Assembly: GCA_017620475.1 (NCBI GenBank)
Contig: JAFZQI010000014.1
Coordinates: 23,202-87,201 of the forward strand
Reading direction: 5' to 3'
Source: Clostridiales bacterium
Lineage (GTDB): Bacteria > Bacillota > Clostridia > Saccharofermentanales > Saccharofermentanaceae
Length of the DNA: 64,000 nucleotides
A program made the translations under genes and the position numbers. Shown piece after piece: positions 38,183-47,755 of this stretch (positions within the stretch are counted from its first letter, which is position 1; the number at the start of each line of letters is the position of its first letter). Under the pieces are notes generated by a model that saw nothing but the letters and a program-made list of their open reading frames with translations, searched no databases and was not told the origin of the DNA.

Positions 38183-39184
38183 TCAGCGAAGGATATACTC
38201 CTTACCTGTCATGTCCAGTACCGAGCCGGACATATTATCAAAATAGCCCGAAGTTATGGCATATCTGAGCCAGTTCATATCATCCGAAATCGTCGTCAGC
38301 GAGCCGATCTTCACCGAAATCGTATGTAAAATACCGGGAACATCCAGGTCGACGAAAGTTGTCATATTGTCACAATAACGCACGCAGATCACGTGGGAAA
38401 GGAAATCAAAATCATTCCCGTCTTCTGACGAAGTCGCATCTGCACCAAGGATCGCACCGAGGATCGTAATACAGATATCGTATCCTTCCGTGGACGTCAG
38501 ATCCAGTTTTTTGCCGATTTGTGCCGAACGCACGGGCAATCCGCGGATCTCGGGAACACCTTCCGGAACATCTCCCTGCAGGATCTCCAGCACCACGGAA
38601 TCCTCGGAAATGATGGCATAACCGTCAGGGATAGCAATGTAAGCTACTTTTTTTCTTTCTGTAATCTCAATGTAAACTTCTCCGGGATATTTCGGGTATA
38701 CTTGCGCATCGGCAATATAAGGATCCCACTTCAGGATCTCTTCCCGGACTCCGCCGTACTTCAATGTCAGGCGCTCCTTCAGCGAGCCTCCGACATGGGC
38801 ATACAGATGATCGCCCTCATGGATATCGCTGACCTGAAGGATCTGTTCTGTCGTAAACCTTTTATTCCCGCTTACATAGATCTTCTGTACCCGGAAATCC
38901 GGATTCAAAAGCAGAAATACCGCCAGGATCGAAAGGAGAAGCACAAGCACGATGGCCAGCCATGCACGAAGAGGGATCTTACGAATAAATGCCCCCAGAT
39001 CAAAAGGTCTTTCCGTAGGAAGCGCTTCTTCGATCTCATCCTCTTTAGCAAGATCCTGTGCCGTATTCGAAGGCACCGGTGCCGGTCTTCCCTGTTTTGG
39101 GGATGCAGAAGCCGGCGCCTCGTTTTTCTTCTCGGCGCTTCCATCGGGAACCGGTATTCTCCTGATCTCGTCATTATCGGGCAA
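38183..39184 (-). CDS. ftsQ: cell division protein FtsQ/DivIB
   Basis: 333 residues. A cytoplasmic, proline- and charge-rich N-terminus of about 70 residues, one membrane helix (AWLAIVLVLLLSILAVFLLL), then the POTRA domain (FRVQKIYVSGNKRFTTEQILQVS) and the beta domain with EVYIEITERKKVAYI. It bridges early and late divisome proteins outside the membrane. The start overlaps the murG stop by 11 bp. Last gene of the division cluster. Confidence 0.9.
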   Translation of the reverse strand: MPDNDEIRRIPVPDGSAEKKNEAPASASPKQGRPAPVPSNTAQDLAKEDEIEEALPTERPFDLGAFIRKIPLRAWLAIVLVLLLSILAVFLLLNPDFRVQKIYVSGNKRFTTEQILQVSDIHEGDHLYAHVGGSLKERLTLKYGGVREEILKWDPYIADAQVYPKYPGEVYIEITERKKVAYIAIPDGYAIISEDSVVLEILQGDVPEGVPEIRGLPVRSAQIGKKLDLTSTEGYDICITILGAILGADATSSEDGNDFDFLSHVICVRYCDNMTTFVDLDVPGILHTISVKIGSLTTISDDMNWLRYAITSGYFDNMSGSVLDMTGKEYILR

Positions 39185-40259
39185 GAGCTTTCACCTCATC
39201 ACAAATCCGCGCAGCGGCATCGTAGATCGCCAGTTTCAGCGCATTCTCACGCATCTTCTGCAGTTCCTCGGGCTTGGACAGGATATCTTTCACGATACCC
39301 GGAAGTTTCTCGACCGCCTGGTCATCCGGCAGCAGCACTCCCGCCTTCCCGTCTTCAAAAGTTCTGGCATTGTATGTCTGATGATCCTGTGCCGCATACG
39401 GGTACGGAATGAGAACAGACGGCGCTCCCACTGCCTGGATCTCCGCACATGTGATGGCTCCGGCTCTTCCGACGAAAAGATCCGCCGCGGCAAGATACAC
39501 TTCAGGGTCCTGGATATACTCGAATACCTTTATGGATTTCGGCCAGTCCTTCGCTTCCTGTATTACTTCTTTATATCGCTGTTTTCCCACGCTTAAGATG
39601 ATCTTCACACGGGGATCGTCACATTTCTTTGCAAACTCGACGATCGCCGAGTTCACGGTCCTTGCACCGAGGCTTCCACCCATCGCCAGGATCAGAATAT
39701 CTGAATCTTCCAGGCCGATCTTCTTTCGGCATTCTTCACGGTTCACGTGCGCAAACACACCACGTATCGGGTTCCCCGTAAAGACCACTTTCGCATGCTT
39801 ATGGAAATAGTGTTCGATATTCGGGAAGCTGGTACATACCGTTTCCGCATACCGGGACATCATGCGGTTCGAACGTCCCGGAAAAGCATTCTGCTCATGA
39901 AGAAGGATCGGCACCTTCTCTTTATGGGCCGCCGCAATCAGTGGACTGCAAACGAATCCGCCCGTTCCGATGACCACATCCGGTTTCTGTTCACGGATCA
40001 GTTTCCGGCACATCTTTCTTCCTGCCAGGAACTCCCTGACCGCCTTGAATGTCTTCGGCGAAAGTTTCATTGGAAGTTGTGCCGCCCGGATCACTTCGAA
40101 AGGATATCCCATCGAAGGGATGATCTGTGACTCCAATCCTTTTTCCGTCCCACAGAAAAGAACTTCGGTCGAAGCATCCTGCTTCTTCAGTTCATCCGCG
40201 ATCGCTACCGCAGGATGTATATGTCCGCTCGTGCCACCCCCGGCAAGAAATACTTTCAT
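39174..40259 (-). CDS. murG: UDP-GlcNAc:lipid I N-acetylglucosaminyltransferase MurG
   Basis: 361 residues. The N-terminal loop AGGGTSGHIHPAVAIAD is the lipid I binding G-loop (Ser replaces the more usual Gly), and the C-terminal half has FVGRAGAITCAEIQAVGAPSVLIPYPYAAQDHQ, the UDP-sugar site. It makes lipid II on the inner membrane face. It sits between ftsW and ftsQ. Confidence 0.97.
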   Translation of the reverse strand: MKVFLAGGGTSGHIHPAVAIADELKKQDASTEVLFCGTEKGLESQIIPSMGYPFEVIRAAQLPMKLSPKTFKAVREFLAGRKMCRKLIREQKPDVVIGTGGFVCSPLIAAAHKEKVPILLHEQNAFPGRSNRMMSRYAETVCTSFPNIEHYFHKHAKVVFTGNPIRGVFAHVNREECRKKIGLEDSDILILAMGGSLGARTVNSAIVEFAKKCDDPRVKIILSVGKQRYKEVIQEAKDWPKSIKVFEYIQDPEVYLAAADLFVGRAGAITCAEIQAVGAPSVLIPYPYAAQDHQTYNARTFEDGKAGVLLPDDQAVEKLPGIVKDILSKPEELQKMRENALKLAIYDAAARICDEVKALAR

Positions 40260-40260
40260 C

Positions 40261-41571
40261 TTATACCACCAGCTTTACTGTTTTTCTCTTTCGGCCCGTC
40301 TTGGAAACCGACAATATCATGCCCACCGCTATCATAAAGAAGAAGTTCGCCGTTCCGCCGTAACTGAAGAACGGAAGCGTAATACCCGTCGGAGGGATCG
40401 CGCCGATCGCCACGCCGATATTCAGGAAGGCCTGAAGCGTGATCAATGTCGTATACCCTGCCGTAAGTACCCGTGTAAAAAGACTGTCCGCCTGCCAGGA
40501 AACGATGAATCCGCAAGCGGCGAATCCCCAGAATAATAGCATGACCACCAGTCCTCCGGCAAATCCGAGTTCCTCACAGATGATCGAATACACATAGTCA
40601 TTATGGGCTTCCGGAAGGTACATATATTTCTGACGGCTGTTTCCGAATCCTACGCCCGTGATGCCGCCGGAGCCGATGGCGATGATCGATTGCTCACTCT
40701 GGTACATCTCATCTTCATCGGCTTTCTTCTCTTCCTCGTCTTCCGCCTTCATCGTGGCAAAAATATTCAGACGCGTCACAACATGGGAGAAGTTCTGTTC
40801 CAGTTTCTTCTTATCGCTTGAGTCCATGAGAAGGTAGGCAACGCTCCCGAATATCAGGCAGCACACCAGAAGGAGTGCACCTCCGCGAAGCCAGGAACGG
40901 ACCGGGATCCCGCAGCACAGGAAGCACACCGCCGAGATCACGCACAGGATAAGGAAACAGGACATATGAGGCTGAAGTACAACGATCACCAGACAGATCA
41001 GCACCATGATGCCCGGAAGCGTAATATCCAGCAAAGCATCCAGCGTTTTCTGGGTCTGTTCATTCTGCGTCCTGAAATGTCCCTTCTTTCTCATCTTCTG
41101 TATGAAAGAGCGGTAACCTGCAATAAAGAAAACAATAGCGATCTTGATAAACTCAGATGGCTGGATCGATATGCCTCCGATATAGATCCAGCGGCGGGAT
41201 CCGTTGATGACCCTTCCCATAAAGCGCGTCAGCACAGCCAGCGCAACCGCCATGAGATACACGATCAGAGTGATCGGCCACTTATCGAACTTCTTGATCG
41301 GAAGAAAGGTGATCAGTGCAGCACAGCCGAAGCCCATCAGCAGGAAACGGCCCTGATGGATCACGTAGTACATGGAATTTCCCTGGGATGTATACGCCTT
41401 GGGCATACTTGCCGAAAAGAGCATAACGATACCGAAAGCCATCATCAGGATCGCGATAATAACAATACCCATGTTTACACGAAGAGGGGCATATACGTCC
41501 AGGGACTGGAGCTTGCCGTCCTCCCGGAATGCGATATTATCCGAGACCAGATCCTTTATCTTTCTCTTCAC
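40261..41571 (-). CDS. ftsW: SEDS peptidoglycan polymerase FtsW/SpoVE
   Basis: 436 residues with about ten membrane helices and SEDS family marks: GRVINGSRRWIYIGGISIQPSEFIK, AHNDYVYSIICEELGFAGG and the end GIAIGAIPPTGITLPFFSYGG-like segment (GVAIGAIPPTGITLPFFSYG). It polymerises glycan chains with a class B PBP. The cytoplasmic N-terminus is longer than usual (about 35 residues). The start overlaps murF by four bases. Confidence 0.94.
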   Translation of the reverse strand: MKRKIKDLVSDNIAFREDGKLQSLDVYAPLRVNMGIVIIAILMMAFGIVMLFSASMPKAYTSQGNSMYYVIHQGRFLLMGFGCAALITFLPIKKFDKWPITLIVYLMAVALAVLTRFMGRVINGSRRWIYIGGISIQPSEFIKIAIVFFIAGYRSFIQKMRKKGHFRTQNEQTQKTLDALLDITLPGIMVLICLVIVVLQPHMSCFLILCVISAVCFLCCGIPVRSWLRGGALLLVCCLIFGSVAYLLMDSSDKKKLEQNFSHVVTRLNIFATMKAEDEEEKKADEDEMYQSEQSIIAIGSGGITGVGFGNSRQKYMYLPEAHNDYVYSIICEELGFAGGLVVMLLFWGFAACGFIVSWQADSLFTRVLTAGYTTLITLQAFLNIGVAIGAIPPTGITLPFFSYGGTANFFFMIAVGMILSVSKTGRKRKTVKLVV

Positions 41572-43022
41572 GGTTCGTCTCCTCCCCGGACAACCGAACC
41601 GTATTCGTTCAGGATCAGGTGCATTTCGAATGAATGGGATGCCTTAAGAAGCACATAATCTCCGGGTTTTACGATCGTTGCCAGTTTCTCCGCCATGGCT
41701 TTTTTATTGGAAAAGCCGTATACCGGCACTTCATCGGTTAACGACAGAACGCCCTCCCGGACAGACTCCTGATAATCACCCATAACAAATACGCCATCAA
41801 GTTTCTCCTCGGCGGCTTTGACGCCGATCCCGAAATGCTCTTTTGCGGAGACATCTCCCAGTTCCAGCATATCCGCAATACATGCATATGCCTTCTCCTC
41901 GCCGGCAAGTCTTCGGATGGAAGTAAATGCGGACTTCATGGATTCCGGGCCCGCATTGTATGCGTCATCCAGGAAATGCACACCTTCCACATCCACCAGT
42001 TTCTCGCGGTGCCCGATCTGTTCGAAAGACTCGATCCCCTGCGTGATCGTTTCAGGAGAAAGGCCCAGGTACAAACCGCACAGGAATGCGGTCAGCGCAT
42101 TGCCGACATGGTGGAAGCCGATAGCCTTCAGTTTCACATGGGAAGTTCTTTTTTCTTCGAATCCGGCGAGGACATCGAAGCACAGTCTCTCATCCGCCAC
42201 AGATACAGGAGACGATACCGCCATGCCAAAAGCACCGGAAAGAATATCTGCGTCGTCCTTTTCGCAGGAAGTGTAGCCGATCCGCACATCATCGCGGATC
42301 ATGCCTTCCCGGACGGCTTTTGCAAGCATCTTATCGTGATACGGGATGATCAGAAGCCCGCCCTCACAGAGCGCTTCCTGAATCTCCAGTTTCGCCGCCA
42401 GGATCTCCTCCTGAGAACCGAGACGCTCAATATGCGCCACGCCGATCGTTGTGATCACGGCCACATCCGGATGGGCAATATGCGTCAATTCCGAGATCTC
42501 CCCGCGAAGGCGCATTCCCATTTCCAAGACCAGCACTTCGCTGTCTTCCGGGGCTTGCAGGATCGTCAGCGAAAGTCCGATCTCATTATTCATATTGTCC
42601 TTGGTAACATGAGTACGAAGTCCTTTTCGAAGCGTGCTCGCGATCATTTCACGGGTCGAAGTCTTGCCCACGCTTCCCGTTACCGCTACGACCTTACAGC
42701 CGAGGCGCTTTCTGTAATACTCTGCCAGCTTTTCCAAAGCGATCTTGGTATCCTCTACCAGAACGACCGGTTTATCCTTCGGCATCTTCTCCATGGAACT
42801 GGCCACAAAAGCCGAAGCACCGTCCGTTGCCGCCCGCACGGCAAAATCATGGCCGTCATATTTTTCGCCGATCAGCGCCAGGAAGAGATTTCCCTTCTCC
42901 AGCACACGGGTATCGGTACACACCCCGTTCACTTTATACTCAGCAGGCGAAGCCTCGCCGTCAAACTGAAGAAGCTTGCCGCCTGTTACATCAACGATTT
43001 CCGCAAGAGTAAAAACACTCAT
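41568..43022 (-). CDS. murF: UDP-MurNAc-tripeptide D-alanyl-D-alanine ligase MurF
   Basis: 484 residues. N-terminal substrate domain (VCTDTRVLEKGNLFLALIGEKYDGHDF), ATP loop VVAVTGSVGKTSTREMIAS, central NEIGLSLTIL and the C-terminal Mur ligase domain (FLDDAYNAGPESMKSAF). It adds D-Ala-D-Ala to the stem peptide. Four-base overlaps join it to murE before and ftsW after; mraY and murD, expected between murF and ftsW, are not here. Confidence 0.97.
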   Translation of the reverse strand: MSVFTLAEIVDVTGGKLLQFDGEASPAEYKVNGVCTDTRVLEKGNLFLALIGEKYDGHDFAVRAATDGASAFVASSMEKMPKDKPVVLVEDTKIALEKLAEYYRKRLGCKVVAVTGSVGKTSTREMIASTLRKGLRTHVTKDNMNNEIGLSLTILQAPEDSEVLVLEMGMRLRGEISELTHIAHPDVAVITTIGVAHIERLGSQEEILAAKLEIQEALCEGGLLIIPYHDKMLAKAVREGMIRDDVRIGYTSCEKDDADILSGAFGMAVSSPVSVADERLCFDVLAGFEEKRTSHVKLKAIGFHHVGNALTAFLCGLYLGLSPETITQGIESFEQIGHREKLVDVEGVHFLDDAYNAGPESMKSAFTSIRRLAGEEKAYACIADMLELGDVSAKEHFGIGVKAAEEKLDGVFVMGDYQESVREGVLSLTDEVPVYGFSNKKAMAEKLATIVKPGDYVLLKASHSFEMHLILNEYGSVVRGGDEP

Positions 43023-44557
43023 CCGTTAAGATCCGCCTTTCTCTCTTTTTCCAGAATACGAAGCGAATCTGCCGCTTCCTCCGCATCGACGAAGTGGACT
43101 TTTCTCTCCAGTATCTCCATCGTCTGCTCATGACCCTTACCTGCGATCACAACGATATCATCCGGAGTCGCCATGGCAATGGCCTGGTCGATCGCCTCTC
43201 TTCTATCCTCGATTACGGCGAATTCGGCATTAGGTGCTTTACGGATCCCCTCAACGATCATGCCGGAGATCAGGCTGAAATTCTCACTTCTGGAATTATC
43301 CGTAGTCACGATGGTCAGATCGCTATATCGGCCGGACACTTCGCCCATTGTGAAACGGCGGTCAGTCGGACGGTCTCCGCCGCAGCCGAATACCGTAATG
43401 ATCCTGCCCTTGCAGATACGGCGCACCGCGCGAAGAAGAACACGCAGGCTGTCACCGTTATGGGCATAATCCACATACACCTGAAGGCCCAGGTTATTGT
43501 CGACCTTTTCCATGCGTCCGGGAACTTTTACGCTTAGCATGCCTTCACGGATGGTCTCCTCCGGAATGCCGAGCAGATAGGCACAGCTCGCCGCACAAAG
43601 CGCATTGTCCACATTAAAGTCACAGATCAGCGGAATAAACATCTCGCTTTCATATGTCGGCGTAACGAAGATGAACTTCATTCCCGGTACACCGTCTTTA
43701 CTTGTCGGCATGAACTCCTTGACATAAAAGTCCGCCATTCCTCCTGTAAAGCTGTATGTATAGACCTTTTCGGTATGATCATTCGCATAATCCAGAACCT
43801 CAGTCAGGCGCTGCGTATTCTTGTTGATCAGAGCGATCCTGCAGTGGTCGAACAAACGCATCTTGCTGTCGAAGTAATCATCTTCTGTCGGATGCTCTTC
43901 CGGAGAGATATGGTCATTGAGGAAATTCGTAAAGATACCGACTTCGAAATCCACGCCATCGGTCCGGTTGAACTTCAACCCGAGAGAAGACACCTCCATT
44001 ACACAGTGTGTCACGCCCACCGATTTCATCTTGGTCAGCATCTCCTGGAATTCCCAGGCTTCCGGAGTGGTGTGTTCGGATCTTTCCACATGATCCCCGT
44101 ACCGGTTTTCCACAGAACCGATCAGGCCGCATTTCATACCGGCATAATTAAGGATCTCATTGACGATATAGGTTGAAGTCGTTTTTCCTTTGGTTCCCGT
44201 AAGGCCGATTATCTTCATATCCCTGGCCGGATGGTCGAAGAATGTGCAGGCCATATCCGAGAACGCTTTCCGGGAATCCGCAACCGCAACGACAGTAACC
44301 ATATACTGGTCAATGATCGTGTTGATCATGTCCGCAACGTCCTCGACGCGTCTTGCGTCAACAACGATCAGAGAGGCTCCCTGATTGGCCGCCTTTACCA
44401 AATACTTATGTCCGTCCTTTCTTTGCCCGATCATGGCTACAAAAGCAGTGCCGGGAAGGACCTTGCGTGAATCCAGTACCACTTTGTCGATATCCACATC
44501 CAGGTCACCGAAGATACACTCATAATTTATTCCGGAAAGAAGATCTATCGCTTTCAT
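43019..44557 (-). CDS. murE: UDP-MurNAc-L-Ala-D-Glu ligase MurE
   Basis: 512 residues. ATP loop GLTGTKGKTTSTYIVNEIL, HTTPEAWEFQ substrate loop, and VFGCGGDRPTDRRF. The amino-acid selection motif reads TTDNSRSE. DNPR is the usual meso-diaminopimelate motif, so DNSR with the arginine kept fits a diaminopimelate-adding enzyme with one change, but lysine or ornithine cannot be excluded. It attaches the third residue of the stem peptide. It overlaps murF by four bases. Confidence 0.95.
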   Translation of the reverse strand: MKAIDLLSGINYECIFGDLDVDIDKVVLDSRKVLPGTAFVAMIGQRKDGHKYLVKAANQGASLIVVDARRVEDVADMINTIIDQYMVTVVAVADSRKAFSDMACTFFDHPARDMKIIGLTGTKGKTTSTYIVNEILNYAGMKCGLIGSVENRYGDHVERSEHTTPEAWEFQEMLTKMKSVGVTHCVMEVSSLGLKFNRTDGVDFEVGIFTNFLNDHISPEEHPTEDDYFDSKMRLFDHCRIALINKNTQRLTEVLDYANDHTEKVYTYSFTGGMADFYVKEFMPTSKDGVPGMKFIFVTPTYESEMFIPLICDFNVDNALCAASCAYLLGIPEETIREGMLSVKVPGRMEKVDNNLGLQVYVDYAHNGDSLRVLLRAVRRICKGRIITVFGCGGDRPTDRRFTMGEVSGRYSDLTIVTTDNSRSENFSLISGMIVEGIRKAPNAEFAVIEDRREAIDQAIAMATPDDIVVIAGKGHEQTMEILERKVHFVDAEEAADSLRILEKERKADLNG

Positions 44558-44572
44558 AATTCCCTCCTGTCA

Positions 44573-47077
44573 TCATTCCATCGTCAGATACACGATTCCT
44601 CCGTAAGGAAGCTCTTTCGGCGGCGGTGCTTTCGTTTCTTCTGTTTCCGAGCCTTCGCCTTCTCCCGTATCCCCTTCATCGGGTTCCCGGTCACCTTCAT
44701 CAGGCTCCATGTCACCCCCGTCCGGCGGATCCTCATATCCATCATCAGGCGGCTCCACGGGCTCCGTTTCTTCCGGAAGCGTTGCCGTTTCCGTCTCCTC
44801 TTCATCATTTCCGGCCGAGAAAGGCGGATCCTGCGATACCACGACTCCCTTTATATTCCCGTCGACCATGATATTCAGTCCATACTGCTTCGCCATGCGC
44901 ATACACTCGATGATGTTCATTCCCTCGAAGCTGGGGATAACCGTCTTGGGCATATCATTCTTATCCATTTCGCTCGGATAAAGAACGACCACGGAGTTCT
45001 TCATGACGGCTTCCTCTTCACCGTAATAGTAAGAGCCGACGATTGAGTCTGTACTCATTGTCCCATATCCGTCCATAACCTGGAAGCCCTCTTCTTCAAG
45101 AAGTTTCTTAGCCTCGATAAAAGTCTTACCGGTTACATCCGGAACATGGAAAAGAAGAGCCATTCTTTCGTATTCCTCCGAAGAAAGTTTTCTCTTCACC
45201 CCCATATATTCCAGAGTTTCTTCCACGATACGTGCCGAGACCTTCGCCGGAGCAGAAGATCCGACTTCATTATCTTCCGGTTTGTTGATAACCACCAGTA
45301 CAACGATCTTCGGATCATAGGACGGTGCATAGCATCCGAAAGAGATAACGTGCATACCGGCTTCATCACCTACATCGATCGTCGATGTACTGGTCTTTCC
45401 GGCAACATAGTACCCCGGAACATAACCCGCGGCACCGGTACCGGCATTAACTACGTCCTCAAGAAGGGAACGGACGCGGCTGGATGTTCTTTCGGAGAAG
45501 AGCGTTCTCACCTTTTCCGGTTCATACTCACGAATGATATTTCCGTTATTATCCACAACGCGTGAAGCGATATGCGGACGCATAAGCGAACCGCCATTAA
45601 CCAGCGCCGAATACACCGAAACGAGCTGCAGCGGCGTCACGGTAGAAGACTCACCGAAGGAAAGCGTCGCCAGGTCGACATCTGTCGGAGCCGCGTGGAA
45701 GATGCCCTTTCCTTCAGCAGGAAGGTCAACACCCGTGACATCGTAGAATCCGCAGTTATGGATGTAATCGTAGTATTTATCTATACCAATTCGGCGTGCC
45801 AGCTGCACGAAGATCGGGTTACATGAACGCTCAAAAGCTTCTCTCAGCGTCTCATCGCCATGATTTCCTTCCGTCTTTTCTCTCCAGCAGCGGATGGTAT
45901 CGACCGTGGTTACTGCAATCGGCTCATCGCTGAATATCTCATCCTCGTAGGTCAATCCCTCTTCCAGAGCGATCGCCGTAGTTACCGCCTTCATGGTAGA
46001 ACCCGGTTCATATGTGTCGGAGATACAGCGGTTACGCCATGCATCACTCATCAGATAAGCCGACTGGGCACTGATCTTATCTCCCGCATCGTTTACGACA
46101 ACATACTGCTTTCCCAGTTCCTCCCACTCGGCATCCGACAGCCCGTAAGGCTTCTCACGCGGAGTATTCAGGTCAAAGTCCGGCATCGACACCATCGCCA
46201 GGATCTCTCCGGTATACGGATCCATAACGATGCATGTTACCCCTTCACGCGGCTTATACTCGTTATACGCATCACGGCAGGCATTCTCGGCGATCCTCTG
46301 GATATTCATGTCCAGCGTCAGCTGCACATTATATCCGTCCCGGGCCTGAATGCTTGTAGGTGCCGAATACGGAAGCGCACTCTGATTGTAGTTATCCACC
46401 TCGGCATAGGTATACCCTTCCGTTCCCGTCAAATAGGAGTTGTAGTAGGCTTCTATTCCGTACTGTCCAACGAGGGAGTTATCGCTCTGGTCGGCAAAGC
46501 CGATGACCTGGGCAGCCAGCGGGCCGTAGTTATAATACCGTTTCGGTACCGCATCGATCTTGACGCCTCCGATGCCATATTCACTAAGGTAGGCCTGAAG
46601 CGCTTTCATCTGCTCGTAGTTTACATTCTTGATGATCTGAATATACGGTGCATCCGTTTTGCCCAACCATTCGATCATTTTCGCATTGTCCGCCCCAACC
46701 AGTTCCGCAAATGCTTCCGCAATCTGCTGCACGGTCTGCGGGTCTTTCTTTGTCTCCTGGGACTTTAGAACATCCGACGGCGTCATGCCGATGGTGTATT
46801 CATATGTCGTACTGGCCAGCACATTTCCGTTACGGTCCAGAATATCTCCGCGCCCCGGCACATCTTTAATTCGCTGCCAGTGCATCTGGGAAGCTTTGTG
46901 GGAATATTCCTCGTATTGATCGTGCTGGATCTTGAACTGGACGCGGATCAGATATCCCATAAAGCACGACAGCGCCAGAAAGACCATGACCAGAACAACA
47001 CGTCCGCCTATGCGGAATCTTGCTGTTCCGGTCTCATCTGTCTCTACCGTTATGTGTTTCTGTTCGTTCTGAGACAT
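44573..47077 (-). CDS. class B penicillin-binding protein with PASTA domains (FtsI/SpoVD-like)
   Basis: 834 residues. One membrane helix (RVVLVMVFLALSCFMGYLI), dimerisation domain, then a transpeptidase with SxxK in YEPGSTMKAVTT, SCN in FERSCNPIFVQLA and KTS in YYVAGKTSTSTID. Two PASTA domains follow: VPDVTGKTFIEAKKLL and VIPSFEGMNIIECMRM. The second is split: after VVVSQDPPFSAGN comes an Asp/Glu/Pro/Gly-rich insert of about 70 residues with EPDEGD repeats (21-bp DNA period), before the closing strand GGIVYLTM. It cross-links septal peptidoglycan with FtsW. I prefer the ATG at 47077; the frame extends seven codons to a TTG. Confidence 0.95.
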   Translation of the reverse strand: MSQNEQKHITVETDETGTARFRIGGRVVLVMVFLALSCFMGYLIRVQFKIQHDQYEEYSHKASQMHWQRIKDVPGRGDILDRNGNVLASTTYEYTIGMTPSDVLKSQETKKDPQTVQQIAEAFAELVGADNAKMIEWLGKTDAPYIQIIKNVNYEQMKALQAYLSEYGIGGVKIDAVPKRYYNYGPLAAQVIGFADQSDNSLVGQYGIEAYYNSYLTGTEGYTYAEVDNYNQSALPYSAPTSIQARDGYNVQLTLDMNIQRIAENACRDAYNEYKPREGVTCIVMDPYTGEILAMVSMPDFDLNTPREKPYGLSDAEWEELGKQYVVVNDAGDKISAQSAYLMSDAWRNRCISDTYEPGSTMKAVTTAIALEEGLTYEDEIFSDEPIAVTTVDTIRCWREKTEGNHGDETLREAFERSCNPIFVQLARRIGIDKYYDYIHNCGFYDVTGVDLPAEGKGIFHAAPTDVDLATLSFGESSTVTPLQLVSVYSALVNGGSLMRPHIASRVVDNNGNIIREYEPEKVRTLFSERTSSRVRSLLEDVVNAGTGAAGYVPGYYVAGKTSTSTIDVGDEAGMHVISFGCYAPSYDPKIVVLVVINKPEDNEVGSSAPAKVSARIVEETLEYMGVKRKLSSEEYERMALLFHVPDVTGKTFIEAKKLLEEEGFQVMDGYGTMSTDSIVGSYYYGEEEAVMKNSVVVLYPSEMDKNDMPKTVIPSFEGMNIIECMRMAKQYGLNIMVDGNIKGVVVSQDPPFSAGNDEEETETATLPEETEPVEPPDDGYEDPPDGGDMEPDEGDREPDEGDTGEGEGSETEETKAPPPKELPYGGIVYLTME

Positions 47078-47107
47078 TCGTGTCCCGTTCCTTTCCAATC
47101 CGACGGA

Positions 47108-47755
47108 CTATACTTCCTCGTCAGAATAGTAATTTGCCAGGTTGCGCTTTGCCTCCGCGACAATATCTTCCGTCAACCCGACAGAATTATAGGAACGGCT
47201 GGTGGTCATATGATCTTTCTTTGGCATAACCACACGGACGATCTGCTTATCACTCGGTTCGACCATACCCAGGCGCATGCTTGCGATCCTTCTGACCGAC
47301 TCGAGATCCGCACTGACGAAGAGCGTCTCCTTCATCTGGCTGGTTTCCTGACGCATCTTATTGATTTGGCGTTCCTTGTTATTGTTCGCGAAGTTCATCG
47401 AAGCAATCTGTGCTTCATTATACACCAGAAGTCCGAACAGCGCTGTAACCACGCCTACCGCCAAAGCAAACAAAAGGAAGTCGCGAAAACGCTTGAATGT
47501 CATGGAAAGTGTCTTCTTGCGGAAATTTCCGTATGCTGCTTCCACCGCACGCTTATTTTGAATGCGGATCTTCTTTTTCTTTTCTTCTTTTTGGAGATTC
47601 AGTACAGTTCCCGATTGTTCCATAGCACTCATGTACCTCTCCGCTTCCCCATCATCAAAGGCCATAAGGTTCAGGCCGATGGAGTATTCTGCAGCCGCAC
47701 GCTTATTGAGGGCTTCCTTTGTTTCTCTTTTTAACAATTTTACTGCCTGAGCCAT
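47108..47755 (-). CDS. ftsL: FtsL-like septum protein with long cytoplasmic region
   Basis: 215 residues. One membrane helix at about 93-113 (DFLLFALAVGVVTALFGLLVY), then a coiled coil with INKMRQETSQMKETLFVSADLESVRRIASMRLGM; the tail RIASMRLGMVEPSDKQIV is typical of FtsL/FtsB-type proteins. The cytoplasmic part is about 90 residues, longer than usual, and very basic. Its place between rsmH and the PBP gene is the ftsL position. The symbol rests on position and topology rather than similarity. Confidence 0.78.
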   Translation of the reverse strand: MAQAVKLLKRETKEALNKRAAAEYSIGLNLMAFDDGEAERYMSAMEQSGTVLNLQKEEKKKKIRIQNKRAVEAAYGNFRKKTLSMTFKRFRDFLLFALAVGVVTALFGLLVYNEAQIASMNFANNNKERQINKMRQETSQMKETLFVSADLESVRRIASMRLGMVEPSDKQIVRVVMPKKDHMTTSRSYNSVGLTEDIVAEAKRNLANYYSDEEV

